Shown: one piece after another, positions 19,918-29,668 of the stretch | How the letters are laid out: the number at the start of each line of letters is the position of its first letter | Position numbering within the stretch: the first letter of the stretch is position 1 | NCBI GenBank assembly: GCA_029239355.1 | Contig: JAQZAZ010000018.1 | Location: 1-64,000 of the forward strand | Source of the DNA: Sphingobacterium sp. | Lineage (GTDB): Bacteria > Bacteroidota > Bacteroidia > Sphingobacteriales > Sphingobacteriaceae | DNA: 64,000 nt | Reading direction: 5' to 3' | The notes under the pieces: model-generated | What the model saw: only the letters and a program-made list of their open reading frames with translations | What the model was told of the DNA's origin: nothing | Database searches by the model: none | Translations under genes and position numbers: made by a program

Positions 19918-21183
19918 GTGAAAGAAAACAATAGAGGTACTGTTGTCGTGATAGGCGCAGGAATTGCGGGGCTCGCTTCGGCCTATTACCTTGTCAAAGA
20001 CGGTTGGGAAGTGAAAATTCTGGAGAAAAATACATTAGACAATAATTGTTCTTATGGTAATGCAGGGATGATTGTACCAAGCCATTTTACCCCTTTGGCG
20101 GCGCCTGGTATTGTTGCTCAAGGAATAAAATGGATGTTCAATAGTAAAAGCCCATTTTATGTACGACCTTCATTAAATCCGCGATTGATCAATTGGGGAT
20201 TGAAATTTCTAAGTCATGCCAATCGAGCACATGTCGATCGATATGCGACAGCCATACGCGACCTAAATCTCTATAGTAGCAGGCTCTACGATGAGCTTAC
20301 ATCGCAAGATGGCTTTGACTTTGAACTGAGACAAAATGGCATTCTGATGATGTACAGATCGAAGGAAATGCAGCATGAAGAAATTGAGCTTGCCCATCGT
20401 GCGCAGGACCTAGGATTGGATGTAGATATCTTAGCGGGAAATGCTGTTCAAGAATTAGAACCAAATCTTAAGCTGGATGTTTTGGGGGCGATACTATATC
20501 GATGTGATGGAAAGTTATATCCGCCAAAGTTAATGCAACAATTGATTCAATACTTGAAGACAGCGGGTGTAATTTTTTTCGAGGAAACCGAAGTCAATAA
20601 ATTTGTTACTTCCGGAAATAGGATTAATGAAGCGATAAGCAATAAAGGGAGTTTTCAGGCGGATGCTTTTGTGTTGACAGGTGGAGCATATTTGCCCCAA
20701 TTGACATCAAAGTTGAACTGTAATACGCCGCTGATGCCGGGAAAAGGTTATTCGTTTATGTATGAACCGAAGGAGGGAAATACATTGAACCATGCCGCGT
20801 TATTGCTTGAGGCGCGGGTTGCTGTGACGCCCATGAATGGTCAGATCCGATTTAGTGGCACAATGGAATTGGGGCCAGCAAATGATAAGATTTATGAAAA
20901 TCGCGTACGGGGCATTGTGGAATCCATCCCCAAATATTACCCCGAACTAAAGGTCGATTATCCCCAAGATAAAATATGGTATGGCTATAGACCATGTTCA
21001 CCAGATGGACTGCCTTATTTGGGAAGATTAAAAAAATATGATAATGCTATTGTGGCTGGCGGGGGAGGAATGATGGGGTTAAGTTTAGGTCCTGCCTATG
21101 GTAAAATTGTTTGCGACCTATTGGCCGCGCGGGAAATAGCGTCAAATATTGAAGGATTTAAACCCGATCGTTTTGATCATTAA
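19918..21183 (+). CDS. FAD-dependent D-amino-acid oxidase/dehydrogenase (DadA-like); predicted cis-4-hydroxy-D-proline dehydrogenase
   Basis: VVVIGAGIAGLASAYYLVKDGWEVKILEK; CSYGNAGMIVPSHF; GYRPCSPDGLPYLG; GGGMMGLSLGPAYGKI. Confidence 0.9.
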   Translation: MKENNRGTVVVIGAGIAGLASAYYLVKDGWEVKILEKNTLDNNCSYGNAGMIVPSHFTPLAAPGIVAQGIKWMFNSKSPFYVRPSLNPRLINWGLKFLSHANRAHVDRYATAIRDLNLYSSRLYDELTSQDGFDFELRQNGILMMYRSKEMQHEEIELAHRAQDLGLDVDILAGNAVQELEPNLKLDVLGAILYRCDGKLYPPKLMQQLIQYLKTAGVIFFEETEVNKFVTSGNRINEAISNKGSFQADAFVLTGGAYLPQLTSKLNCNTPLMPGKGYSFMYEPKEGNTLNHAALLLEARVAVTPMNGQIRFSGTMELGPANDKIYENRVRGIVESIPKYYPELKVDYPQDKIWYGYRPCSPDGLPYLGRLKKYDNAIVAGGGGMMGLSLGPAYGKIVCDLLAAREIASNIEGFKPDRFDH

Positions 21184-21197
21184 CAACCTATTTATAA

Positions 21198-21239
21198 AGG
21201 GCTGTATCCAAAAAAATAACTTTTCTTGGATACAGCCTT
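21198..21239. terminator. Bidirectional terminator between convergent operons
   Basis: GGCTGTATCCA ... TGGATACAGCC, 11-bp perfect stem between the plus-strand Hyp genes and the minus-strand peptidase genes. Confidence 0.7.
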
Positions 21240-21292
21240 AAATTTTCATTCTTGGGTTATTTTATTAGCTTGTCTAATTCTAATAAAAAAAG

Positions 21293-22984
21293 TTATTCTG
21301 ATAAAACACCTACATAATAATTGAATGTGTCTACATCAATATTTTCTTTATTTAAACCATTTATTTTAATCGGCCGGAAATGCTGATCTAGTTCAATAAG
21401 ATCTCTTTTTTGACCTTTTATACCAATATGTATTGGCATATGGAACCCCTTGACTTCGCTGATCCAACGTCCCATTATTCTGCCTGAAGGATCTTGTCTA
21501 ATCTCCAGCACAGGAATGGAAGTGTGTTGAACATATTGTTCAAATACCTTTAAAAGATCGAAGCCGGATTGCTGACTTACATAATTGACAATATCATTAT
21601 AATCTACCTGCTGATGATAAAATTTGCTGTTCAAGCCTCGAAGAATGCGACGCCATCTATCATCATTGTTGATCATGGTACGTATCATATTGAGCATAAC
21701 GCCGCCTTTTGGATACATGTCTCCAGATCCTTCTTTGTTTACATGATAGGGGCCTTGGATAGGACCATCATTTTGGATCCCGCTTCGAATGCCATGGGCA
21801 TAGGCCTGGCTGGCCTCTTTGCCATAGAAATAATCAATAAATAAACCTTCGGAATAATTGGTAAAGCTTTCATGAATCCACATATCCGCCAAATCAGCTG
21901 AAGTTATATTGTTGCCAAACCATTCATGGCCAGATTCATGGACGATAATGAAATCCCATTTCTGTCCCCAACCTGTTTCTGATGCATCCCTGCCACGATA
22001 CCCGTTTTGATAATGATTACCATAAGCAATGGCGCTTTGGTGTTCCATTCCAGTATGATAGGTTTCAACGAGCTTATAACCATCTTCATAGAAAGGATAT
22101 GGTCCAAACCAATGTTCGAAAGCTTCCAATGTCTGTTTGGCATTTTTTTGTAGATGGGCCTTTTTTTCGGCTTTATCATTCTCTCGTAAAATATAATAGT
22201 CCACATCTAAAGTTCCTTTTTCACCTTTGTATTTTTCTTTAAAATGAATGTAATCTCCAATATTGATGGCGACATTATAATTGTTGATCGGATTGACAAC
22301 TTTCCAATGGAATTTGGTATAACCATCTTTCATTTTTTCTGTTTTGACTAAGCGTCCATTGGAGACATTCATGACATCGTTTGGAACAGCAACGGAAATC
22401 AACATGCTATCTACTTCATCATATTGGTGATCTTTGTTTGGCCACCATACGCTAGCGCCCATGCCCTGGCATGCTGTGGCTACCCATGGCTTTCCATTAC
22501 TGTCCTTTTTCCAGTCAAATCCACCGTCCCAAGGAGCTTTTAAAGCTTCAGTAGGATGACCTTCGTAATATACTGTAAATTCATCCAGCGTTCCTCGAGA
22601 GATGCTAACAGGAAACTCGATAAAGACAGCGTTATATTCCCTTGTAAATGGCACTTCCTTTCCTTTGTAAATTATTTTATTGACCTTAAGATTTGCAAAA
22701 AGATCGAATTGCAAACGCTTAAAATCAGTGGTCGCTTTAAAGCGGAAGAGGTTAGAGCCGGATATAAACTTATTGTTTATATCGACCTTAACGTCCAAAT
22801 GATAATATTGGATGTCGTAGCAAGTTCGTAGTGGTGTAAGAAATCCGCGAAGCGAATCCGCTCTCGTGAATTCATTTTTTGCTTTCATCAGCTGGGCTGT
22901 GGATTGCTGGATACCTGCTGCCAAAATACTGCAGGTGCCTAATGCATATAATAGTGTCCTTTTCATCTGTAAAATAATTATCAA
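21293..22984 (-). CDS. M1-family metallo-aminopeptidase (start likely 22966)
   Basis: HESGHEWFGNN (HExxHxW); GMEHQSAIAYG as a GAMEN-like motif; signal peptide. Confidence 0.9.
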   Translation of the reverse strand: MIIILQMKRTLLYALGTCSILAAGIQQSTAQLMKAKNEFTRADSLRGFLTPLRTCYDIQYYHLDVKVDINNKFISGSNLFRFKATTDFKRLQFDLFANLKVNKIIYKGKEVPFTREYNAVFIEFPVSISRGTLDEFTVYYEGHPTEALKAPWDGGFDWKKDSNGKPWVATACQGMGASVWWPNKDHQYDEVDSMLISVAVPNDVMNVSNGRLVKTEKMKDGYTKFHWKVVNPINNYNVAINIGDYIHFKEKYKGEKGTLDVDYYILRENDKAEKKAHLQKNAKQTLEAFEHWFGPYPFYEDGYKLVETYHTGMEHQSAIAYGNHYQNGYRGRDASETGWGQKWDFIIVHESGHEWFGNNITSADLADMWIHESFTNYSEGLFIDYFYGKEASQAYAHGIRSGIQNDGPIQGPYHVNKEGSGDMYPKGGVMLNMIRTMINNDDRWRRILRGLNSKFYHQQVDYNDIVNYVSQQSGFDLLKVFEQYVQHTSIPVLEIRQDPSGRIMGRWISEVKGFHMPIHIGIKGQKRDLIELDQHFRPIKINGLNKENIDVDTFNYYVGVLSE

Positions 22985-22990
22985 TTCAAT

Positions 22991-25165
22991 CTATTTCCCA
23001 CCTGGAGGGCAATGAAGTTTTAAATAGTTTGTAAATAAAGTTCTTAAATGTTCGTGTGTACCTTGGCCTTCACTGATAGAATGGCTGCGGTTAGGGTAGG
23101 ACATCAGTTGGAACTGTACATTATTTTTGATAAGCTCATTTATCAGAACTTCGGCATTTTGATAATGAACATTGTCATCTCCAGTTCCGTGGATATACAG
23201 TAGATTTCCTTGAATATTTTTGGCATATCTTAATGGAGATCCATTCTCAAAATCTGCAAGATTTTCTTGTGGAAGGCCCATGTAGCGTTCTTGATATACA
23301 TTGTCGTAGAGCAACTGATTTGCTACGGCTGCTATTGCGATACCAGTTTTGTAGATTTGTGGATATTGGCCTAGTAGATTAAGTGTGCTCGATCCGCCAC
23401 CACTCCATCCCCAAACGGCAATACGGGAGTTGTCCACAAAAGGCCATTTCAATATTTCTTGTGTCGCTAGGGCCTGATCACGGATATTGAGCTGTCCGAT
23501 GTGGCGGTAGATACTTTTGCGCCATTGGCTACCTTTTGGCGCTGGTGTGCCGCGGTTGTCCAATGAAATATAAATATATCCATCTTGAGCCATGTTTCCT
23601 TTATATAAACTATTGTAACCCGCCCCAAAATTGTCTAGGACAGTTTGAAAGGCTGGCTCCCCATATACCATAAAAACTACAGGGTATTTTTTGTTAGGAT
23701 CAAAATCGAGCGGTTTGACCATCCAGCCATCTAGTTCCACACCATCGGTCGTTTTTACTTTAAAAAACTCAGCAATACCATCACTAGCTTTCTTTTCGCG
23801 TTTGAATTCAAAATCTACGAGTTCCTTGTGGGTGGGCAGCTCAATCACAGCATTTTGTTTTAGTTCAGCGCGATTGCTGAAGTTGAAGATTGCTATTTTA
23901 CCATCTTTTGAAATGTCGTAATCACAAGTCCCTTCGTATAAAGAAGGTGTTAATCTTTTTGGCATTCCACCTTTAGTGGAGACACTATACAAGTATTTTT
24001 GAGTGGCGTTGGTCGGAGAAGCTGTAAAATAAATAGTTTCATTTTTTGCATCGAAAAAATCGAGATTAATGATGTCGTAATCTGCTTTCGTAATTAACCT
24101 CTCATTGCCCGATATATCGATCTGATAGATTTTGCGCCAGCCATCTTTTTCGGAAACCCAGATAAATGCTTTTCCTCCCTGAATCCAATCCCATCCCGAA
24201 GGATCGTTATTGTTCCATCTTGCTTTAATATCTATCCACGAGTCACTTTGTTCTTGATGAATGTTTTGTGCTGTATTATTAGCAATTGCAACAGTATAAA
24301 TTTTACTCTCGTTTTGTTTTCTATTGAGTTGCTGCAGAATAAGCTGTTTGCTGTCCAAACACCACTCCATACGAGGAATATAATGCTGGTAAGGATCTCC
24401 GGGGATATTTAGCATAGTAGTCTTGGCATTTGCAATTTCATAGGTCCATATCGAACAGGCACTCGGTGATTGACCAACTTTAGGATATTCTACTGGAATG
24501 GTGTAGGAATAGAGGCTATCGGTATTATTGATCATCAGGAAATTCCGGATATTGCGGGCATCAAGTTTCCAGTAGGCGATAGCTGAGCCGTCAGGAGACC
24601 ATCGGAAGCCATCCTTACAACCAAATTCTTCTTCATAAACCCAGTCGAAAGTGCCATTGATCATGCGGTCTGTACCATCTTTGGTAACAGCATCGATGCT
24701 GCCGTTGATCAGATTTTCTATGTAAATATTGTGGTCGCTCTTGTTGACGTAAGCTACTTTATCAGCCTGTGGGTTAAGTTTGGCAAACATCAGCTGTGAT
24801 GCAGGGAATCTTTTTCCTAATTGCTGCAGTTGATTGGATCTCTTGTTATAAATCCAATAATCGCCTCTTGTATTCTCGCGCCAAACTCTTTTGCTATTAG
24901 TATAGAGCAAAATAAGTTCTTTGTTTTTCGAGATGGAAAAGTTCTCAACTTTTAGCGCTGTCATCTGACCTTGAGGGATAAGTGATTGTTGGGAAAGGAA
25001 GATAGATCGATTCCCATTTTCCGGATTGACCATTTCTATTCCCTTATCGGAAAACTCATAATATTGATCACCATTATCCGTCCACAGCCGTTGAGCGAAA
25101 AGAGAAACTGGTGCATAGCATATCAATATAAGAATGACGATGATCGTTTGTCTAATTTTTTTCAT
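22991..25165 (-). CDS. S9-family prolyl peptidase, dipeptidyl-peptidase IV-like
   Basis: N-terminal propeller region DWVYEEEFGCKDGFRWSPDGSAIAYWKLD; catalytic GWSGGGSSTLNLL; HGTGDDNVHYQN; NRSHSI. Confidence 0.93.
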   Translation of the reverse strand: MKKIRQTIIVILILICYAPVSLFAQRLWTDNGDQYYEFSDKGIEMVNPENGNRSIFLSQQSLIPQGQMTALKVENFSISKNKELILLYTNSKRVWRENTRGDYWIYNKRSNQLQQLGKRFPASQLMFAKLNPQADKVAYVNKSDHNIYIENLINGSIDAVTKDGTDRMINGTFDWVYEEEFGCKDGFRWSPDGSAIAYWKLDARNIRNFLMINNTDSLYSYTIPVEYPKVGQSPSACSIWTYEIANAKTTMLNIPGDPYQHYIPRMEWCLDSKQLILQQLNRKQNESKIYTVAIANNTAQNIHQEQSDSWIDIKARWNNNDPSGWDWIQGGKAFIWVSEKDGWRKIYQIDISGNERLITKADYDIINLDFFDAKNETIYFTASPTNATQKYLYSVSTKGGMPKRLTPSLYEGTCDYDISKDGKIAIFNFSNRAELKQNAVIELPTHKELVDFEFKREKKASDGIAEFFKVKTTDGVELDGWMVKPLDFDPNKKYPVVFMVYGEPAFQTVLDNFGAGYNSLYKGNMAQDGYIYISLDNRGTPAPKGSQWRKSIYRHIGQLNIRDQALATQEILKWPFVDNSRIAVWGWSGGGSSTLNLLGQYPQIYKTGIAIAAVANQLLYDNVYQERYMGLPQENLADFENGSPLRYAKNIQGNLLYIHGTGDDNVHYQNAEVLINELIKNNVQFQLMSYPNRSHSISEGQGTHEHLRTLFTNYLKLHCPPGGK

Positions 25166-25250
25166 TTTTCATTTTTTATATTTATTGTTTAGTCGCATGT
25201 AATGATTCCGGGATGTTGGACTTTATATTTTGAGCTTATCCTTCTAATTA

Positions 25251-26639
25251 TTAATCAATAGAATTGTCTTTAAGCCGATAGATTTCTTGGATTTCACGTT
25301 CAAGGTATTTGCCTAGACGGCGATGTCCATTGTTTTCAATGAGATAATTGTCCTCAATACGGATTCCTCCAAAATCAAGATGTTTTTTTAGAAAGTCATA
25401 ATTGATAAAATCACTATGCAGATTTTGTTGTTCCCAAAGTTGAGTTAATTCTGGAATAATATAAATTCCAGGTTCAACAGTTAATACATTGCCCGGCTCT
25501 AATTTTTTGCCGAGTCGAAGGGATTTGATACCAAAGGTCTTGCTGTCCTTTGGTTCTGTTTCTGTATATCCAACATATTGTTCACCCAAATCCTCCATAT
25601 CATGTACATCGAGACCCAACATATGGCCTAATCCACATTGGAAGAAAAGTGCATGCGCATGATTCATAACAGCGTCTTGGGCGTTACCTCTCATAAATCC
25701 TGTCTGTTTGAGTCCATCGACAAGCGCTTCGCATGCTTTTAAATGAATTTCTTTAAAGCAGATTCCGGAAGTTAACAACCTTTCAGCTGATTTGAATGCG
25801 TGTAATACAATTTGGTAAATCTCCTCTTGCAAAGAAGTAAAACGTTTTCCCACAGGAAAAGTACGGGTAAGGTCTGATGCGTATCCCATCGAGGTTTCGA
25901 CTCCCGAATCATTGAGAAGAAGGTCACCGTCATGAAGTTGATGAAACTGCATATGATTGTGTAGAATTTCTCCGCGCTTGGTCACAATAGGAGGATAGGA
26001 AAAGGACACCGCTTGATCTTGAGCAAAATGTTGCATGGCATTGCTAATTTGATATTCATAGCGACCAGGTTTTGTCATTTGAATGGCAAGACGGTGCATA
26101 TCAACAGCAACATCAACAGCTTTTTCCAACTCAATAATTTCATCTTCTGATTTGATGCTTCGTTGCGCAACAACCGCCTGAATTAAAGTTACAGAAGATT
26201 GAAGCAGGTCAACTGGACGGCCGGTCAATTTTGCAAGCAGCAGTTTGTTATGCGATTGATAAGGAGGGAGGTGGTGGATTGTATCTTGTGGTTTCTTATT
26301 GAGATAGTTGAAGAGCTCGTTAAAAGGAAGCAGCTTGCTGATGCCGGAAAGAGCCGCTTTCTCTGATAGAGTTTGTTGTTGCCCCATCCAAACAATATCA
26401 TCGATAGTAAGCTCGTCGCCAAACAATATAGTTTCGCCGCTATCAATATCTAATATAGCGGCCAACCGGGGGCTTTTGATGCCTACATAGTATAAAAAAC
26501 TACTGTCTTGGCGAAAAGGATATGTGTTGTGCTCAAAATTGATCGGATTTTCAATGTTTCCTAATAATAGGATTTTACCTGAACTGAAGTTCGATAACAG
26601 ATAGTTTCGACGATTAATATAGATTTCTTTTTTGAACAT
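25251..26639 (-). CDS. M24-family aminopeptidase P (Xaa-Pro aminopeptidase)
   Basis: LNDSGVETSMGYASDLTRTFPVG; GLGHMLGLDVHDMEDLG; LEPGNVLTVEPGIYII; FGGIRIEDNYLI. Confidence 0.93.
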   Translation of the reverse strand: MFKKEIYINRRNYLLSNFSSGKILLLGNIENPINFEHNTYPFRQDSSFLYYVGIKSPRLAAILDIDSGETILFGDELTIDDIVWMGQQQTLSEKAALSGISKLLPFNELFNYLNKKPQDTIHHLPPYQSHNKLLLAKLTGRPVDLLQSSVTLIQAVVAQRSIKSEDEIIELEKAVDVAVDMHRLAIQMTKPGRYEYQISNAMQHFAQDQAVSFSYPPIVTKRGEILHNHMQFHQLHDGDLLLNDSGVETSMGYASDLTRTFPVGKRFTSLQEEIYQIVLHAFKSAERLLTSGICFKEIHLKACEALVDGLKQTGFMRGNAQDAVMNHAHALFFQCGLGHMLGLDVHDMEDLGEQYVGYTETEPKDSKTFGIKSLRLGKKLEPGNVLTVEPGIYIIPELTQLWEQQNLHSDFINYDFLKKHLDFGGIRIEDNYLIENNGHRRLGKYLEREIQEIYRLKDNSID

Positions 26640-27161
26640 AAGTTTGAAAATAAAAAAGTAATGTGTTTATCCACTGATAAAATATAAAAATCATCTTTGA
26701 TTCTTCCTGTGCCAAAGATAAATTTTGATATGAATATCCATTATTTGCCAGCTAATATCGCAAAATTTAATCTTTTGATTCATAAAGAGACGACTTCACG
26801 GAATCATTTATCTGATCTATATTTTTCATGTTGTTACAATAGCTTGCTTCTGATGATTTGTACATAAAAACAAATAATAATTGTAAAAAATAAAGTTCTG
26901 TGTTTCCGTTGGATATTAATTATCGCAATTTATCAAAGTCTAATTGTATTTTAACTGAGATTTTGTCATATATAGGATTTTGCTGTGTGAATTGATCAAA
27001 CTTTGACTGAATTTTCATGAATTACTAAATATTATCACATTATATACATATTTTGTTTTTATTTTTCTATCTGTGGTAAACGATATACTTACTTGTTGCG
27101 TAGTTGTTATATTTATGTTAACTAAACAGCAGTAATTACGAACATAAACTTATGAAAACCT

Positions 27162-28046
27162 ATGAAAACGCTCCAATTTAATGTGCCAACAATGCAAGGC
27201 CAAAGCCTAACTGTACAAGAAGATATTTTAGAAACTTTTTATCCGCACCTTCACAGACATCAAGAAGCCCAACTTATGTGGATAGTAAAGGGTAGGGGAA
27301 TATTAATTGTCGAAGATACTTTACATCCTTTTAAGGAAAATGATATTTTCTTTTTGGGGGCGAATCAGCCGCATGTATTTAAGTCAGCCTCTGAAGATGG
27401 CTTTTCAAATGAGTCTCGGTCTATCTCAATTTTTTTTGATCCGAATGGTAAACTCAAGTTACTGTTTTCCTTAGAGGAGTTTGAATCATTAAATCAGTTC
27501 ATTTACAATAATTCATATGGTTTTAAAATTCCCGACGACTATCTTAAACAAATTTCAGAAAGAATTTTGCAATTAAAGTCCTCAGATCAGATGGATAAAT
27601 TGATGCATTTTTTCTACCTATTAAGGTCTTTGGCAAATATATCAAGGGAGACCGAACCACTTTGTGCAGAGCGAGGTGAGATGTCATGTGATACAATACA
27701 CAGCTCAAACCGTATCAATTTAATTTGTAATTATATCAAAGAAAATTATAAACATGACATTAGTCTTGAGGATGTTGCTAGCTATGCAAACCTCACGCCG
27801 CAGGCATTTTGCCGGTATTTTAAAAAGCATTGCGGTGTTACCTTTGTCGCATATTTAAATCGAATACGCGTTAAGGAGGTTTGTAATCAGCTTAACGAGG
27901 ATCATTTGGATAGCGTTTCCTTTATTGCATACAATTGTGGTTTTAACAGTATCACTAATTTTAATCGAGTTTTTAAGCAGATTGTTGGCTGTAACCCGAA
28001 AGAGTATGTACAACAGTACAAGCAAACCTTATATTCAGTGATATAA
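27162..28046 (+). CDS. AraC-family regulator with N-terminal cupin
   Basis: HLHRHQEAQLMWIVKGRGILIVEDTLHPFKENDIFFLGANQPHVF; SLEDVASYANLTPQAFCRYFKKHCGVTFVAYLNRIRVKEVC...FNSITNFNRVFKQIVGCNPKEY. Confidence 0.94.
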   Translation: MKTLQFNVPTMQGQSLTVQEDILETFYPHLHRHQEAQLMWIVKGRGILIVEDTLHPFKENDIFFLGANQPHVFKSASEDGFSNESRSISIFFDPNGKLKLLFSLEEFESLNQFIYNNSYGFKIPDDYLKQISERILQLKSSDQMDKLMHFFYLLRSLANISRETEPLCAERGEMSCDTIHSSNRINLICNYIKENYKHDISLEDVASYANLTPQAFCRYFKKHCGVTFVAYLNRIRVKEVCNQLNEDHLDSVSFIAYNCGFNSITNFNRVFKQIVGCNPKEYVQQYKQTLYSVI

Positions 28047-28244
28047 AATAATAACATGTAATTTTGCCGAAAGTCAAGTAGTCAATTATTTTTGATGTTA
28101 ACAGATATAGTGAAGGTTAAGAAAAATAAAATTCTGCTTCATGCAGGTGGACGACTTCTGCTTCCTTCTTTCTTCACCTTAAAAGGATACACTTTTCATA
28201 AGCTTAATTTAAAATATTGGCTTGCTAATGGAACTCAGTAGTTA

Positions 28245-28310
28245 TAAAAAAAGGTTTTCAAACGGGGAGAATGAAAACCTTAAATAACCAATTATAAACC
28301 TAAATTATGA
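28245..28310 (-). ncRNA. Candidate small RNA, copy 2, ending in an intrinsic terminator
   Basis: Minus strand 5'-ATCATAATTTAGGTTTATAATTGGTTATTTAAGGTTTTCATTCTCCCCGTTTGAAAACCTTTTTTTATAAC; 10-bp hairpin with the same 11-nt loop; nearly identical to copy 1. Confidence 0.65.
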
Positions 28311-28315
28311 TTCTA

Positions 28316-28346
28316 CAAAGATAGTGTCTTTGTTACACTTTGTCAA
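28316..28346 (-). promoter_or_regulatory. Bacteroidota-type promoter for sRNA copy 2
   Basis: Minus strand TTG (28346-28344) - 20 nt - TATCTTTG (28323-28316). Same spacing as copy 1 but a largely different spacer sequence. Confidence 0.7.
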
Positions 28347-28366
28347 GTCTTTTTTAAAAAAAAATG

Positions 28367-29605
28367 TTAAATCTTTTTAAAGAGAATACTTGAATTGTGC
28401 CCGCCAAAACCGAAGGCATTGCTCATTGCTGTTTGCACCGTTTTTTCCAAAGGTTGGTTGACAACAATATTTATTCCTTCAGGAATTGCAGGATCGATAT
28501 TTTCAATGTTTATTGTCGCTGGAATTACACTATTGTTTATGGACTTTATCGCAATAATTGCTTCAATTGCTCCGGCAGCACCGAGCAGATGGCCGGTCAT
28601 TGACTTGGTCGAACTGACCCAAAGGTTGCTGGATTTGCCAAATGCCAGTTGCATTGCTTTCAGTTCGGCAATATCACCAACAGGAGTAGAAGTGGCATGA
28701 AGATTTAAGTAATCCAATTGATCACTGTTTATTTGGGCTTCTTCCAGAGCAAGCGACATTGCCTTGGCCGCACCTATGCCTTCTGGGTGAGGCGAAGTCA
28801 TGTGATAGGCATCAGCAGTCATGGATGCGCCGACAAGCTCGGCATAGATTTTTGCGCCTCTCTTCTTGGCATGCTCGTATTCTTCCAATATCAGAGCTCC
28901 GGCACCTTCCCCCATAACAAATCCATCCCGATCCCGATCGAATGGTCTGCTCGCAGTTTTGGGATCATCATGCCTACTCGACATTGCTTTCATCGCAGAG
29001 AAACCTCCTACTGAAGCAGGGGTAATAGGCGCTTCTGAGCCGCCGCTGATAAAAACTTTTGCCTTTCCTAATCGAATGTAATTGAATGCATCCATGAACG
29101 CTGTATTGGATGTCGCACAGGCAGAAACAGTTGTATAATTGATTCCCTGCATGCCGAATTTCATTGATATCATTCCCGAAGCCATATTAACAATAAGCCT
29201 TGGGACGAAAAAGGGGCTGAATCGAGGAATATAATTGCCCGTTACATAGTTTTCAACTTCATTTTCGAATGTTTCCATTCCGCCCTGTCCAACACCCCAG
29301 ATAACGCCAATGTCAAATGGATCCATAGTATTTGGATCCAAACCAGAATCTTCTAGCGCTTGCGATGCACTGTACAGGGCGTATTGAGTAAATAAATCAC
29401 TTCTTTTGATCTCATTTCTATCGAGGTATTTTTCCGGTTGAAAGTTTTTGATTTCGCTCGCGATCTGTGTCCGAAACAAAGATGCGTCAAAGCGACTGAT
29501 GATAGCTGTGCGATTTTCGCCCCGTAAAATATTATCCCAGAATATATCAATGTTCTCTCCTAGCGGGTTGATTGTCCCCATGCCAGTAATTACAACTCTT
29601 TTCAT
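28367..29605 (-). CDS. fabF: beta-ketoacyl-ACP synthase II (KAS II)
   Basis: KRVVITGMGTINPLGEN; SACATSNTAFMDA; NLHATSTPVGD; STKSMTGHLLGAAGAIEAI; NAFGFGGHNSSILFK. Confidence 0.95.
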   Translation of the reverse strand: MKRVVITGMGTINPLGENIDIFWDNILRGENRTAIISRFDASLFRTQIASEIKNFQPEKYLDRNEIKRSDLFTQYALYSASQALEDSGLDPNTMDPFDIGVIWGVGQGGMETFENEVENYVTGNYIPRFSPFFVPRLIVNMASGMISMKFGMQGINYTTVSACATSNTAFMDAFNYIRLGKAKVFISGGSEAPITPASVGGFSAMKAMSSRHDDPKTASRPFDRDRDGFVMGEGAGALILEEYEHAKKRGAKIYAELVGASMTADAYHMTSPHPEGIGAAKAMSLALEEAQINSDQLDYLNLHATSTPVGDIAELKAMQLAFGKSSNLWVSSTKSMTGHLLGAAGAIEAIIAIKSINNSVIPATINIENIDPAIPEGINIVVNQPLEKTVQTAMSNAFGFGGHNSSILFKKI

Positions 29606-29634
29606 CTTTATTATGTTAAAATTAATGTAATAAT

Positions 29635-29648
29635 ATACTGATTGGTAT
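29635..29648. promoter_or_regulatory. Candidate TetR operator upstream of fabF
   Basis: ATACTGATTGGTAT; shares 13 of 14 positions with the motif at 30295-30308 upstream of the tetR gene. Confidence 0.5.
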
Positions 29649-29668
29649 TTGTGTTTTTTAAAAAAAAA

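Noticed and set aside
28260-28325. Plus-strand micro-ORFs MILQR* (copy 2) and MIVQR* (copy 1) after a conserved leader-like AACCAATTATAAACCTAAATT
   Set aside because: Only five codons, and the plus strand lacks a matching promoter and T tail, whereas the minus strand has both a spaced promoter and a terminator in each copy.
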